Program-made: the position numbers and the translations under genes
Shown here: piece after piece, positions 16,104-23,403 of the stretch
Numbering within the stretch: position 1 is the first letter of the stretch
Layout of the letters: every line of letters begins with the position of its first letter
The notes under the pieces: generated by a model
The model's input: only the letters and a program-made list of their open reading frames with translations
Database searches by the model: none
Told to the model about the DNA's origin: nothing
From: a virus
Direction: 5' to 3' (one strand)
Virus record (IMG/VR): IMGVR_UViG_3300042398_001741
Coordinates: 1 to 25,358 of that record
Length of the DNA stretch: 25,358 bases

Positions 16104-17636
16104 TTAGACTGGCGACGGCCATTCTCTGCGTGTCAAATAAACCATGTGAGTAAATCCCGGCTGTTGAACCTGTCCAAGTCCTGTATCAACAGGCGTAGAA
16201 TTGGTTTCTCCTTGCGGAGCATATGAAAGAGTCATTCCAGAAACCATGTAATAGCCACTATAAAACTTATCCATAATTGGTTGAGGAAACGCTGAAGATT
16301 TGTTTTCCTGTTCGGGCGGCGACGCAATATTTTGATATTGATTATCGCCAGTCACCATCAAAAATACCGGAAGACGTTCGCCGCGGTAAATGTTAAAGTT
16401 ACCACGTTCGAGAGCAACGTTCAAAACCATTTTTTCTAATTCTGCATTGTTGCGTTTATTCCACCCTTCAGCATACGCATATTTTTCATGTGCATTTCCT
16501 TCCGGGGCACTATATTGAATTCCGCCCCACTCATATTTTACCTGTGTTTTGTAAAACTCTTCTGGAGCTGCGCCCGGCTTTGTAATTCTGCCTTTTAGAG
16601 TCATTTTGTTTTCCGCAGCGCCGGGTGTAGTTTTTGGTTCGGTATAAATTGACCAATATTGCTCGGAGTTTTGTTCAAAAAATCCAGTATAGAGTTTATA
16701 GCCAAGTTCTTGGTTAATAAAACTGCTATTATTTTCTATGTTGTAACGATGAACAAATGCAGGTGATCCTTTAAGTTCTATATGATTAGTAAGAACTTTT
16801 GGAACCTGTCCGGTTCCTTCTTCTAATTGTTGAGCTGCTGTGGTTCCACCATCAGAATCATCATAAGTCATATTTACCAATAATTGAAGATCCAAATTAG
16901 TATCCTCGCTAAATTGATTATTGACGTTGATAAAATTTAAGTGGTAATACACATCAATAAAGACTGAAAAGAAGCTGTCATCGTCTTTCCACGCGTGAGC
17001 CGCTATGTCTTGTATAAGATCGTAGTAGTTTCCTCGAGGATTGATCCACGCCTGAGCATCTGCAGTTTCACTATCATTTGAAGCAAATCCCAGTCCTATT
17101 TCTTTTGCAACCTCTTTTAGCACTTCATAGCTTGTTCCATTATATGCCTTGCTTATTGGATCGTACAAATAAGGAACCCAAAGTTCTCCTTCGATGTCAA
17201 AGAAAGAATTATTGCCTTCACGGTCTCCACCTTTTTGTCTTACCGATGTAATTCTATAATCATTACGTATTGGCTTAAAAGCATCATTTTTTGCTCTTAC
17301 AAAAACAGCCATGCGGTCGCCGTCTTTTGGTATGGCTTCTGATGTAAATGTTTTTGATTTGATAAACGCGCTCAATCTTACAGTAGGAATGAATCCAGTA
17401 TAGTCAATTTCAAACTTTTCAATTGTATCAATTGAAAACACATAGTTATTAATTTCTATGAACGGATAGTCTGAACCAATTTTCTTTGAAATTTTTCTAC
17501 TTTTATCCTGGCCTTCTTGTCCAATTTCTTTTGCGGCAGGACTGGTACCAGTGTCAAGGTCATTAATTTCCATAGTGTCTAGCACTACGGTTGGGTCTAG
17601 CAAGGACCTAATGATGGATTTTTCCTGTTGAGGCAT
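16104..17636 (-). CDS. Baseplate hub protein, gp27/gpD-like (510 aa)
   Basis: Hub proteins of the gp27/gpD type form the trimeric platform that carries the spike and joins the tail tube. The clearest region is residues 145-242: FFDIEGELWVPYLY, then GTSYEVLKEVAKEIGLGFAS, then DAQAWINPRGNYYDLIQDIA, then SFFSVFIDVYYHLNFINVNN. This is the 'domain 2' pattern of hub proteins, with the helix 'v...ia..lgl.f' followed by W(I/-)...... and a tightly packed aromatic strand. The N-terminus is charged and probably disordered (residues 1-55). Length is in the normal range (T4 gp27 is about 390). The gene lies 2 nt after the LysM-like gene. The spike gene is one gene further on, consistent with hub-spike assembly. 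Confidence 0.8.
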   Translation of the reverse strand: MPQQEKSIIRSLLDPTVVLDTMEINDLDTGTSPAAKEIGQEGQDKSRKISKKIGSDYPFIEINNYVFSIDTIEKFEIDYTGFIPTVRLSAFIKSKTFTSEAIPKDGDRMAVFVRAKNDAFKPIRNDYRITSVRQKGGDREGNNSFFDIEGELWVPYLYDPISKAYNGTSYEVLKEVAKEIGLGFASNDSETADAQAWINPRGNYYDLIQDIAAHAWKDDDSFFSVFIDVYYHLNFINVNNQFSEDTNLDLQLLVNMTYDDSDGGTTAAQQLEEGTGQVPKVLTNHIELKGSPAFVHRYNIENNSSFINQELGYKLYTGFFEQNSEQYWSIYTEPKTTPGAAENKMTLKGRITKPGAAPEEFYKTQVKYEWGGIQYSAPEGNAHEKYAYAEGWNKRNNAELEKMVLNVALERGNFNIYRGERLPVFLMVTGDNQYQNIASPPEQENKSSAFPQPIMDKFYSGYYMVSGMTLSYAPQGETNSTPVDTGLGQVQQPGFTHMVYLTRREWPSPV

Positions 17637-17638
17637 TC

Positions 17639-18247
17639 TTACCTATTTATGCGATTTTTAATGAGCTTTGCCAAAAACTCACTTTTGCTAAGTGGTTCTT
17701 CACACTCATTACCGTTTTTACTAACATTTGGCCCAAAGAAGATCTTACCACCACGGATCTCAATTTCTTGGTCTCCGATATTTGCAAAGTTTGGTGGAAG
17801 CGGCGGCGCTGTTTTACTAGCATCGGCTTTCTTGGGTTTATTTCTCTTATCAAATTTACCCAGAGTTGGATCCAGTTTGGATTCTTTTTCTGGTTGAATA
17901 TATTGATTACGAATATCAAGTTTTTGTTGATCATTTGCTCCTTCTGAATTTAAGTTCATTCGAGCATAGAGTAAGTCGGGAACAAATAGTAGATCACCAA
18001 TATCAATAGTAAACGGATTGCTAATGTCATTAAACTTTAGCATTTTTTCTACATTATCAACTGATCCTAATGCAACTTGGGAAATTATATCAACTCTCAT
18101 GGCAGTTTCATCGCTAACTAAATAATAGTTAGTCATTGGTTGATCTACAACCAAATTAAGAGACTGTTTTGTTAAGTCAATAATAACCGTGCCATCCTCT
18201 TTTTCAAAGATGGGTTTTTTGTCAATGGTATTTGGTAAATTGATCAT
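17639..18247 (-). CDS. LysM-like baseplate protein, gp53 / tail protein X type (202 aa)
   Basis: Residues about 50-92, with MRVDIISQVALGSVDNVEKM then LKFNDISNPFTIDIGDLLFV, have the LysM-like arrangement of T4 gp53 and tail protein X. The features are (R/-)-D-x-I-(S/A), a helix, a short 'N.I.nPf.i..G..L.iP' turn, and a closing strand. In contractile tails this fold sits in the baseplate wedge or hub rather than binding peptidoglycan. Residues 110-165 are a Lys/Pro-rich linker (NKPKKADASKTAPPLPPNFA), and residues 160-202 form a small C-terminal part. The gene lies directly before the hub gene and 1 nt after the 723-aa gene. Family identity is fairly likely; the exact baseplate position is inferred. 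Confidence 0.72.
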   Translation of the reverse strand: MINLPNTIDKKPIFEKEDGTVIIDLTKQSLNLVVDQPMTNYYLVSDETAMRVDIISQVALGSVDNVEKMLKFNDISNPFTIDIGDLLFVPDLLYARMNLNSEGANDQQKLDIRNQYIQPEKESKLDPTLGKFDKRNKPKKADASKTAPPLPPNFANIGDQEIEIRGGKIFFGPNVSKNGNECEEPLSKSEFLAKLIKNRINR

Positions 18248-18248
18248 A

Positions 18249-20420
18249 TTAATCTTTCTTAGGTTCAGCTTTTGCGTAGCCTAAGCCCCACTTAGCTCCA
18301 ATTTTACTTGACGTTCTTTTGAACGCGTTAAGAGTATTATTTAAGGCACGGTCAACATCTCGGGGGTCTCCTGCTAACACAGTTTTTTGCGTTGTAAATC
18401 TTCCGCCTGGAGTAGTTCTTCCGTTTCGATTTGCTCCATTTCCGCCATTTGAGCTTGACCCATTTGGATTGTTGGCTCCAAGTCTTCTCTTATTTTGTCC
18501 GCCTCCAGTAGCAGAATCAACTTTTGACATACTAGTGGACGAAATAGATTCTTCGTATCCCGGAGGCAGAGAATAAAGTCGCCCACCACCGCCGTTAAAC
18601 ATAGATTCAATAGCATCTCGGTCTCTCGGCATTCCGTGTTCCAATGAAATTGTTGCTTTCATTTCTGTCGGAAAGTCATCTGGCCCAAGTTCCTCATTAA
18701 ACTCAATTTTAACACCGGTACAAATAAGGTTTCCAATTACCATCATAGGGTTAAACGGGTTGCCTACAGTTACGTGCCATTCTCCAACCGGATCTCCGGT
18801 AAGAATAGCTTTTAAACCGGATACGTGTCCTCCAGGTGTTTTGTTACTGTTCATATATGCTTTTGCGCCCCCTGCGGCAAGGGATTTTAGAGCTTCTATT
18901 GGATTCTGCATAGCAGAAAAAAGAAAGTCGCTGATTGCACTAGCAGCTTTTGAGAATTGGTCGGTAACTGCATCTAAAAATTTAACAGGATCTCCACTCA
19001 TCCAAGCAGCTCGCCCGGCCGGTCCTCCAAGGAACGGCGCTGTTTGTCCAGGAGAACCTGGACGGAAACGGTTAGCACCGCCCCAGAAGTTGGCGGTTGC
19101 TGAGGTAAGTACTAATATGTTTGACATAATATCCAGCATAGCAGCTTTGGTGTTAATGCCGCCAATACTACGAGCTTCGTATTCAAAAACAAGCTCAATT
19201 TTATGAGCAAATTTCAAGCCTCTTTCACGAGCCTTAGTACTATCAATAACGTTGACGTTACCAATGATTTTGTTATTCCATGTACCTTCTGTATAAGGAT
19301 CTGGCGGCGCTCCTGCGTTAGGGTTGGTTGTACTGTTGTAATCACCTGAGATCAAACCTACCCATTTTGCAACACCAGACATCGGCCCAGCACCAGCATC
19401 ACCAGGTGAAGCCGGGGATACCACGTTCATTTCAGACTTAATATCTTTCCAGTTTAGGCCTGATTCAATTCCACCAAGTATTGAGGAGATTTTGTTGCCT
19501 GTTGCCTCACCTAACCAGGTTATTGCCTGTGCTACAGGCAGTAACTGTGCAGGTGTATAGTCTTGTTTTTGGGCGTGATTTTCTCCAGCAGCTTCAAGGT
19601 TATCTGAGGTAGGATATGGGTATCTTCTAAGAGTTACAAGGTAGTTATTGGGAATCTTTTGCCAATACTTACAATATGCAAAATCTTGGAACCTATACGG
19701 TCTACGGTCAGCATTGTCTTTTTCTTGACTCCAAGCTACAATTTCTGAAACTGATGGTGATTTATATCGATGCGCCTTATCAGCATTTGCCTCATCAATT
19801 TCATACCATCTTGGTTGATTTTCCTGGTCAAATAATTTTGCTAGATAGTTTTGATCTTTAGTACCTCTAAATTGTTGGAATCCAATATAGGCATTCGGAT
19901 TCATAATTGAAGGAACACCTTTAAAGGTATCAATACCCGGATATGCTTTAATTTGATCGGCAGTCATTCCTTGAGTAGAAACACGGTTTCCATTACCTGT
20001 TGTGTCACCCGGGTCTTCGGTAACAACAAAACCGTCAACAAGCGGTTCGGCGTCAAATGCGCTAAAACTTAATACGTTATCAAAGGCACCCCAAATAAGT
20101 CGAGGGTCGGTTGGTTCAAAAATTGTAGGATTTGAATTTCCGCCTTGACCGTTATTCGTGGCATTTGAGTTATTATTTGCATTTTGAAGAGGCTGATAGC
20201 CTTCAACGTTCTGCAACAAAAAGTCTACACTGATTTCTTCAATTACGCTACTCAACCCTGCATTAGGATCTGCCGGTGGTGTAGGTGTGTTTGGAGGGCC
20301 GCCACCTGAATTAGGAGTAGCAGCCTCTTTAACTGCAGCAGCAATCTTTGGGTCTGACGACTCATAATAAACACGGTTTGCCTCGCGTTTAACAAATTTG
20401 TATAACTTACTATCAGCCAT
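18249..20420 (-). CDS. Tail-tube/baseplate-associated virion protein (723 aa)
   Basis: This is the first gene of the long minus-strand cluster. I chose the ATG at 20420. A TTG nine codons upstream (20447) is in frame but lies inside the promoter-like ATATATAG. The N-terminal 100 residues have an Asn/Gly/Pro-rich disordered linker. Residues about 409-447 (LKFAHKIELVFEYEARSIGG, then a helix) and 546-601 (GEWHVTVGNPFNPMMVIGNL, then GPDDFPTEMKATISLEHGMP) suggest a tube-like beta domain of the type in tail-tube initiators or caps. The gap between them is Gly/Ala-rich helical insertion. Residues 640-690 are a second low-complexity Asn/Gly-rich tail. A gp48/gp54-like role is possible, but I cannot assign it firmly. 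Confidence 0.75.
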   Translation of the reverse strand: MADSKLYKFVKREANRVYYESSDPKIAAAVKEAATPNSGGGPPNTPTPPADPNAGLSSVIEEISVDFLLQNVEGYQPLQNANNNSNATNNGQGGNSNPTIFEPTDPRLIWGAFDNVLSFSAFDAEPLVDGFVVTEDPGDTTGNGNRVSTQGMTADQIKAYPGIDTFKGVPSIMNPNAYIGFQQFRGTKDQNYLAKLFDQENQPRWYEIDEANADKAHRYKSPSVSEIVAWSQEKDNADRRPYRFQDFAYCKYWQKIPNNYLVTLRRYPYPTSDNLEAAGENHAQKQDYTPAQLLPVAQAITWLGEATGNKISSILGGIESGLNWKDIKSEMNVVSPASPGDAGAGPMSGVAKWVGLISGDYNSTTNPNAGAPPDPYTEGTWNNKIIGNVNVIDSTKARERGLKFAHKIELVFEYEARSIGGINTKAAMLDIMSNILVLTSATANFWGGANRFRPGSPGQTAPFLGGPAGRAAWMSGDPVKFLDAVTDQFSKAASAISDFLFSAMQNPIEALKSLAAGGAKAYMNSNKTPGGHVSGLKAILTGDPVGEWHVTVGNPFNPMMVIGNLICTGVKIEFNEELGPDDFPTEMKATISLEHGMPRDRDAIESMFNGGGGRLYSLPPGYEESISSTSMSKVDSATGGGQNKRRLGANNPNGSSSNGGNGANRNGRTTPGGRFTTQKTVLAGDPRDVDRALNNTLNAFKRTSSKIGAKWGLGYAKAEPKKD

Positions 20421-20436
20421 GCATCGCTTATTTTTT

Positions 20437-20444
20437 CTATATAT
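20437..20444 (-). promoter_or_regulatory. Candidate late promoter (ATATATAG) for the virion cluster
   Basis: The minus-strand ATATATAG is followed by an A-rich leader (AAAAAATAAGCGATGC), with 16 nt before the ATG at 20420. It is paired with an identical octamer on the plus strand 28 nt away, forming a divergent promoter region. Position, spacing and recurrence support promoter function. It probably drives the whole minus-strand assembly cluster. Confidence 0.55.
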
Positions 20445-20472
20445 CAAAGCTTTTTTTGAACGGTGCCATTGA

Positions 20473-20480
20473 ATATATAG
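20473..20480 (+). promoter_or_regulatory. Candidate late promoter (ATATATAG) for the plus-strand gene pair
   Basis: The sequence GAATATATAGAAAAAAGC ends 15 nt before the ATG at 20496 (counted from the G of ATATATAG). It closely matches the sequences upstream of 21360 and 23317 (GAATATATTAAGAAAGC and GAATATAAATAAAGAAAAC). There is no Shine-Dalgarno sequence in the leader. Confidence 0.55.
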
Positions 20481-20495
20481 AAAAAAGCTATAAAC

Positions 20496-20762
20496 ATGAT
20501 TAAGTCATACAACGATTTCCACAAAATAAACGAGGAAGAAGAAGGCAGAATGTATCTTCAGGATCTTGATGAAATTTCTGCATATGCAAGACAGATCCGT
20601 GAATTGGTAGCTCCACAAGATGAGCTTGAAGCATGGGTACAAGACAAGATTGTAATTGCTCACCATAATATGGATGCAATTCTTGGTTATCTCAAGTCTT
20701 TGGAAAAAGGTGGAACTAATTCTACCTCTCCAGATACAGGGACTAACATAAACTTTAAGTAA
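20496..20762 (+). CDS. Small helical protein with capsid-targeting-like N-terminus (88 aa)
   Basis: One of only two plus-strand genes, preceded by a candidate late promoter. The N-terminus MIKSYNDFHKINEEE resembles the T4 capsid-targeting peptide MKTYQEFIAEA and ends with I-N-E, a plausible prohead-protease site. Residues 20-68 form two or three helices (LDEISAYARQIRELVAPQDE, LEAWVQDKIVIAHHNMDAIL). The W-V-x-x-K-I-x-x-A pattern recalls short helical modules in proteins of T4-like marine phages, though I cannot name the family. The C-terminal 18 residues are Thr/Ser/Asn-rich and likely disordered. The stop overlaps the next ATG (TAATG). A minor virion or prohead-core role is inference. Confidence 0.75.
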   Translation: MIKSYNDFHKINEEEEGRMYLQDLDEISAYARQIRELVAPQDELEAWVQDKIVIAHHNMDAILGYLKSLEKGGTNSTSPDTGTNINFK

Positions 20763-20914
20763 TGAAAAGGGTTTTCCGTTTTGGAAAAAGTATGATGCCT
20801 AAGATAGAAAAGCCGAAAAGCGTTCTTTCTAAAAAGCCGCGTCCTTTTCGTCGCATGAAAATGGCAAAGATCAAACTGGAAACGCTTGATTTGCAAAAGG
20901 ATCTAAATGATTAA
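20762..20914 (+). CDS. Small basic protein (50 aa)
   Basis: A 50-residue frame begins at an ATG overlapping the preceding stop (TAATG) and ends with TAA at 20912-20914. Those bases overlap the stop of the convergent minus-strand gene. The protein is strongly basic (MKRVFRFGKSMMPKIEKPKS, then VLSKKPRPFRRMKMAKIKLE), with a short acidic end (LQKDLND). No family is recognised. Tight coupling to the 88-aa gene and shared promoter suggest they work together, perhaps as DNA-associated or internal virion components. That is speculation from composition. Confidence 0.6.
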   Translation: MKRVFRFGKSMMPKIEKPKSVLSKKPRPFRRMKMAKIKLETLDLQKDLND

Positions 20915-21360
20915 TCTTCGACTGGCAAATTATGAATCCATCTAAATAGGCTGCTCTCTAGCATTTGGCAATCCATAATGTGGATTTTCTTTACGCAAGG
21001 AAAGAGGGCCACTCCATTAAACAGCTCATAATAATCTTCATCGTGGTGTTCCTCTGTTAGGAATACCACATCTTTGATTTCAGTATTTTCATTTACATAG
21101 AATACAATGAAACGAATAATCGCCTCATTGAGATCTGGGTTTGAGTATATGATTGAATACGCCCGATTAGCACGGGAAACATTTCGGATTTGTGTTTTAA
21201 TCTCTTCATTGACAAGGAAACTTGCATACGGATCTAGAGTTTCTGGAGAGTACCCCATATTTTCTATAATTTCCGACACCGAGATGACGTGTTGCTTTCT
21301 CATATTTAAGAAAGCTTTTTTCAGCTTTTCGCGCTCAGCTCTTGTTATGTAAAGATTCAT
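20911..21360 (-). CDS. Unknown soluble protein (149 aa)
   Basis: A 149-residue protein with no recognised family. The N-terminal third is helical and basic (TRAEREKLKKAFLNMRKQHV). The middle is mixed, and residues 90-135 alternate beta strands and turns (IKDVVFLTEEHHDEDYYELF, then VKKIHIMDC), as in a small alpha/beta fold. There is no signal peptide or membrane segment. A promoter-like AATATATTAAG lies 15 nt upstream of the ATG. It converges on the plus-strand 50-aa gene with stops overlapping by four bases, so there is no room for a terminator between them. Confidence 0.75.
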   Translation of the reverse strand: MNLYITRAEREKLKKAFLNMRKQHVISVSEIIENMGYSPETLDPYASFLVNEEIKTQIRNVSRANRAYSIIYSNPDLNEAIIRFIVFYVNENTEIKDVVFLTEEHHDEDYYELFNGVALFPCVKKIHIMDCQMLESSLFRWIHNLPVED

Positions 21361-21375
21361 ATGTTTACGGCTTTC

Positions 21376-21383
21376 TTAATATA
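21376..21383 (-). promoter_or_regulatory. Weaker candidate promoter (TATATTAA) for the 149-aa gene
   Basis: On the minus strand GAATATATTAAGAAAGC lies 15 nt before the ATG at 21360. It differs only modestly from the plus-strand promoter-like GAATATATAGAAAAAAGC at 20471. It overlaps the 3' edge of the upstream 110-aa gene's non-coding gap. Confidence 0.35.
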
Positions 21384-21384
21384 T

Positions 21385-21717
21385 TCACGCCGTTTTGATG
21401 GCCGTTTTTTCAGCTTTACGAGCGGCCTTTTTTGCATCCCTTTCATCCTGGATTTTTTTGTTCTTATCCATAACCTCGGTTGCCTCTTCTCGTGTATAAC
21501 CACTTTCCATCAGCACTGTTAGTTCTTTTGACCATCTCTCAGCCTCTTCATTAATACGGCGATTTTCGTCCTCTTGAGCTTTAAGAAGCAGTAATTGCTT
21601 TACGTACTCTCTTTTACGTTTCTTAATCTCATCCAATTGAGCCTTTGACATGGTTTTTTCCAACTTATGAAGACCCATTTGTTTTTCTGCCATTCGGCGC
21701 TCTCTTCTATTTTGCAT
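21385..21717 (-). CDS. Highly charged coiled-coil protein (110 aa)
   Basis: An almost entirely helical, charged protein: MQNRRERRMAEKQMG, AQLDEIKKRKREYVKQLLLL, NEEAERWSKELTVLMESGYT, then a Lys/Ala-rich tail (AKKAARKAEKTAIKTA). A short segment GYTREEATEVMD (78-89) has the look of a UBA-like or helical-turn element, but this is too short to call. It starts 11 nt inside the end of the Nudix gene, so it is probably translationally coupled to it. It may be a scaffold-like or nucleic-acid-binding accessory protein. Function is unknown. Confidence 0.7.
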   Translation of the reverse strand: MQNRRERRMAEKQMGLHKLEKTMSKAQLDEIKKRKREYVKQLLLLKAQEDENRRINEEAERWSKELTVLMESGYTREEATEVMDKNKKIQDERDAKKAARKAEKTAIKTA

Positions 21718-22243
21718 TCTTGAAAGATTTTTGATACATTATATTAAAAAGACGAAGGAATGAACCAAGAACTAGGAGCTCGTTTGTTTGTAAAGCCTCA
21801 TTTACATCCAACATTTCCAATTTTGATAATTGTTCTTGAGGAGTTCCGTCTCCAATGGCGGGTTGTTGTTCTTTGCCAGTTACATCAACCGCAAATGTAG
21901 GAATAACACGGTCAGTATCCTTTGAATCGTGGAATCCGCCTAGATAAGTCCATTTTTCTAGAGAATCGCCTTTCATATCAAAACCACCTTCTTCTAGAAG
22001 TTCGCGAACTGCTGTGGCAAGGGTGTCTTCATCACTTACCTCAATTGAACCAGTAATAAGAGTATTTGCATAGCCCCCTTCACGAAACTGGTTATACTCT
22101 TTTAAGATGCCTAATTTGTCGACAATTCTATTTTCATCAACCGTATAAGGCAATACAGCCACGGAAGGTATTTTGATATGTAGTCCGCTTTTTCCGGCAA
22201 ACTGCACAAAATCAAAGTACTCGGTTTCAGCTAAAACTTTCAT
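21707..22243 (-). CDS. Nudix hydrolase (178 aa)
   Basis: Nudix enzymes cleave nucleoside diphosphates linked to another group, using Mg2+ bound by the Nudix-box glutamates. The box is at residues 65-88: G65 then E72, then R80-E81-L-L-E84-E85-G-G-F. It fits G-x(5)-E-x(7)-R-E-U-x-E-E-x-G-U except for one extra residue between the first Gly and Glu. The flanking beta strands (KIPSVAVLPYTVD before the box, WTYLGGFHDSKDTDRVIPTF after it) fit the fold. Length is typical. Phage Nudix proteins commonly act on ADP-ribose, NAD-type compounds, dinucleoside polyphosphates or RNA 5' ends; the substrate cannot be read here. The start overlaps the upstream gene by 17 nt. Confidence 0.85.
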   Translation of the reverse strand: MKVLAETEYFDFVQFAGKSGLHIKIPSVAVLPYTVDENRIVDKLGILKEYNQFREGGYANTLITGSIEVSDEDTLATAVRELLEEGGFDMKGDSLEKWTYLGGFHDSKDTDRVIPTFAVDVTGKEQQPAIGDGTPQEQLSKLEMLDVNEALQTNELLVLGSFLRLFNIMYQKSFKNAK

Positions 22244-22784
22244 TCTTTGTTGGTTTTTTTCTTGTGTTCACTTGTTTAATACGTGCTTTAAGCAGATTTT
22301 TAATCTGCGCCATCATGTTTTCCTGGTCAATAGTTGATACCAAATAGTCTCCTATGATATCTGCGCCATCTGGAAATTCTCCAATCATAACTTTAAGAAG
22401 ATCTTCAGAAGGCATGTCCACGCCTATAGTTACTTCAAGCTTTACTTGCTTCTTTTTGCTCATTTGAAGCAAATCGTGAATTGGGTGTAAAGATGTGGGC
22501 GTTGGTTGCACCATCGGACTTGGCGCTGGATTCTCTTTTTTTACAGGAGCGGGCGCGGGTTTTGGCTTTGGTGCTCCAGAAGTTATGGGAATCGGAGGAT
22601 TCGCGCCAGGAGCTACCGGCAGAATCCAATCTCCAATTAAAGAGGAATTGCATTGGCTTCCGTCTTGAAAGATCAACCATTCAATGTTGTCCTCGACGAA
22701 AGTATCAATCACTGTTACTAGCTTTCCTTCATAGTCGCCTTTGATCCACTGAAAAACTTGAGATTCTTGAGTTATATTTTCCAT
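22227..22784 (-). CDS. Two-domain protein with Pro-rich linker, unknown function (185 aa)
   Basis: I chose the ATG at 22784, 4 nt after the stop of the upstream 108-aa gene. A longer frame reaching 23033 would overlap that whole gene and adds 83 low-quality residues. Residues 1-60 form a small beta domain (VFQWIKGDYEGKLVTVIDTF, IEWLIFQDGSQCNSSLIGDW). Residues 62-102 are a Pro/Ala/Lys linker (GAPKPKPAPAPVKKENPAPS). Residues 105-185 form an alpha/beta domain ending in a basic helix (VKLEVTIGVDMPSEDLLKVM, LLKARIKQVNTRKKP). The architecture suggests a tethered two-domain adaptor. No family is recognised. Confidence 0.7.
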   Translation of the reverse strand: MENITQESQVFQWIKGDYEGKLVTVIDTFVEDNIEWLIFQDGSQCNSSLIGDWILPVAPGANPPIPITSGAPKPKPAPAPVKKENPAPSPMVQPTPTSLHPIHDLLQMSKKKQVKLEVTIGVDMPSEDLLKVMIGEFPDGADIIGDYLVSTIDQENMMAQIKNLLKARIKQVNTRKKPTKNESFS

Positions 22785-22788
22785 TTTG

Positions 22789-23115
22789 TTAGATTTTGAT
22801 CCATTTGTTGTATTCGGTAATGTATTCTCTTGCCCATTCCGGGATTGGTTTTTGAACAGCCCAGCCCATAATTTCCTGACGAAACCCTTCAAGGAATTCT
22901 TTGATTCCTCTTTCGTAATCTCCGCTGGTTTCTTGGTTAAGTGCGGAAACTGGCTTCCTAAAGGTATGCCTTGTTTCGGCGACTCTCCAGAAAAAGTATC
23001 TTGCGTTTCCGATATCATCGTATCCGTATTCAATTGTTAATTGTTCCCATCCTTCTGGATGAAGTGGAAACTCTCCCTGATCTTGTAATTCATCAAAGTC
23101 TTTATGATACGGCAT
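22789..23115 (-). CDS. Unknown acidic protein (108 aa)
   Basis: A 108-residue soluble protein with many aromatics: WEQLTIEYGYDDIGNARYFF, then WAREYITEYNKWIKI at the end. There are no Cys, no membrane segment and no recognised motif. It starts 14 nt inside the preceding 71-aa gene and ends 4 nt before the next ATG, which supports a real coupled gene. Function is unknown. Confidence 0.7.
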   Translation of the reverse strand: MPYHKDFDELQDQGEFPLHPEGWEQLTIEYGYDDIGNARYFFWRVAETRHTFRKPVSALNQETSGDYERGIKEFLEGFRQEIMGWAVQKPIPEWAREYITEYNKWIKI

Positions 23116-23317
23116 CTTCTTTTGAGGTTTCCAGTTTTGCCTGTTCCTCGAGTGCCTGTACCATCATTTCCATGACTTCACCTCGAGTAGTGCCGTGGGT
23201 TTCTGCCATTGCTTCAATGTCTTGACGCATCATGCGAATGTTTCCTCCTGCCGTTTTTTCTCCGTGGTTAAGCTGGATGATGATGCTATCCCAGTCGTCG
23301 TATTGTCTGTTGCTCAT
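23102..23317 (-). CDS. Unknown small helical protein (71 aa)
   Basis: A 71-residue acidic, Met- and Glu-rich helical protein (RQDIEAMAETHGTTRGEVME, then MMVQALEEQAKLETSKEDAV). The THGTTRGEVMEMMVQALEE stretch is weakly reminiscent of ribbon-helix-helix or other small DNA-binding helices, but it is too short to assign. The leader has an exact TATAAATA 18 nt before the ATG and no Shine-Dalgarno site. It is the first gene of the run that leads to the Nudix enzyme. Confidence 0.65.
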   Translation of the reverse strand: MSNRQYDDWDSIIIQLNHGEKTAGGNIRMMRQDIEAMAETHGTTRGEVMEMMVQALEEQAKLETSKEDAVS

Positions 23318-23335
23318 ATTTGTTATAGTTTTCTT

Positions 23336-23343
23336 TATTTATA
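23336..23343 (-). promoter_or_regulatory. Candidate late promoter (TATAAATA) for the small-gene run
   Basis: The minus strand reads GCGAATATAAATAAAGAAAA, containing an exact match to the T4 late promoter core TATAAATA, 18 nt before the ATG at 23317. It sits just after the terminator of the upstream 514-aa gene, which is where a new transcription unit would be expected to begin. Confidence 0.6.
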
Positions 23344-23372
23344 TTCGCTTGTAGAAAAAAGTTTCAGGGCAC

Positions 23373-23397
23373 AAAAAAGCTGACTTATGAGTCAGCT
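23373..23397 (-). terminator. Rho-independent terminator after the 514-aa gene
   Basis: On the minus strand the 8-bp perfect stem AGCTGACT...AGTCAGCT, with loop CATA (23378-23397), is followed directly by TTTTTT. It starts within 10 nt of the stop codon of the 514-aa gene and is the clearest terminator in the window. Confidence 0.85.
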
Positions 23398-23403
23398 CTG
23401 TAA

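Noticed and set aside
20421-20447. Upstream TTG start giving a 732-aa version of the first virion-cluster protein
   Set aside because: The added nine codons run through the ATATATAG promoter-like box and its A-rich leader. The ATG at 20420 is the normal choice.
20889-20940. Possible bidirectional terminator at the convergent junction
   Set aside because: Only a weak ATTTGC/GCAAAT pairing across about 30 nt, with no T-run on either strand.
22785-23033. 83-residue N-terminal extension of the 185-aa Pro-rich-linker protein
   Set aside because: It lies entirely inside the 108-aa gene in another frame. The ATG at 22784 has normal spacing of 4 nt to the preceding stop.
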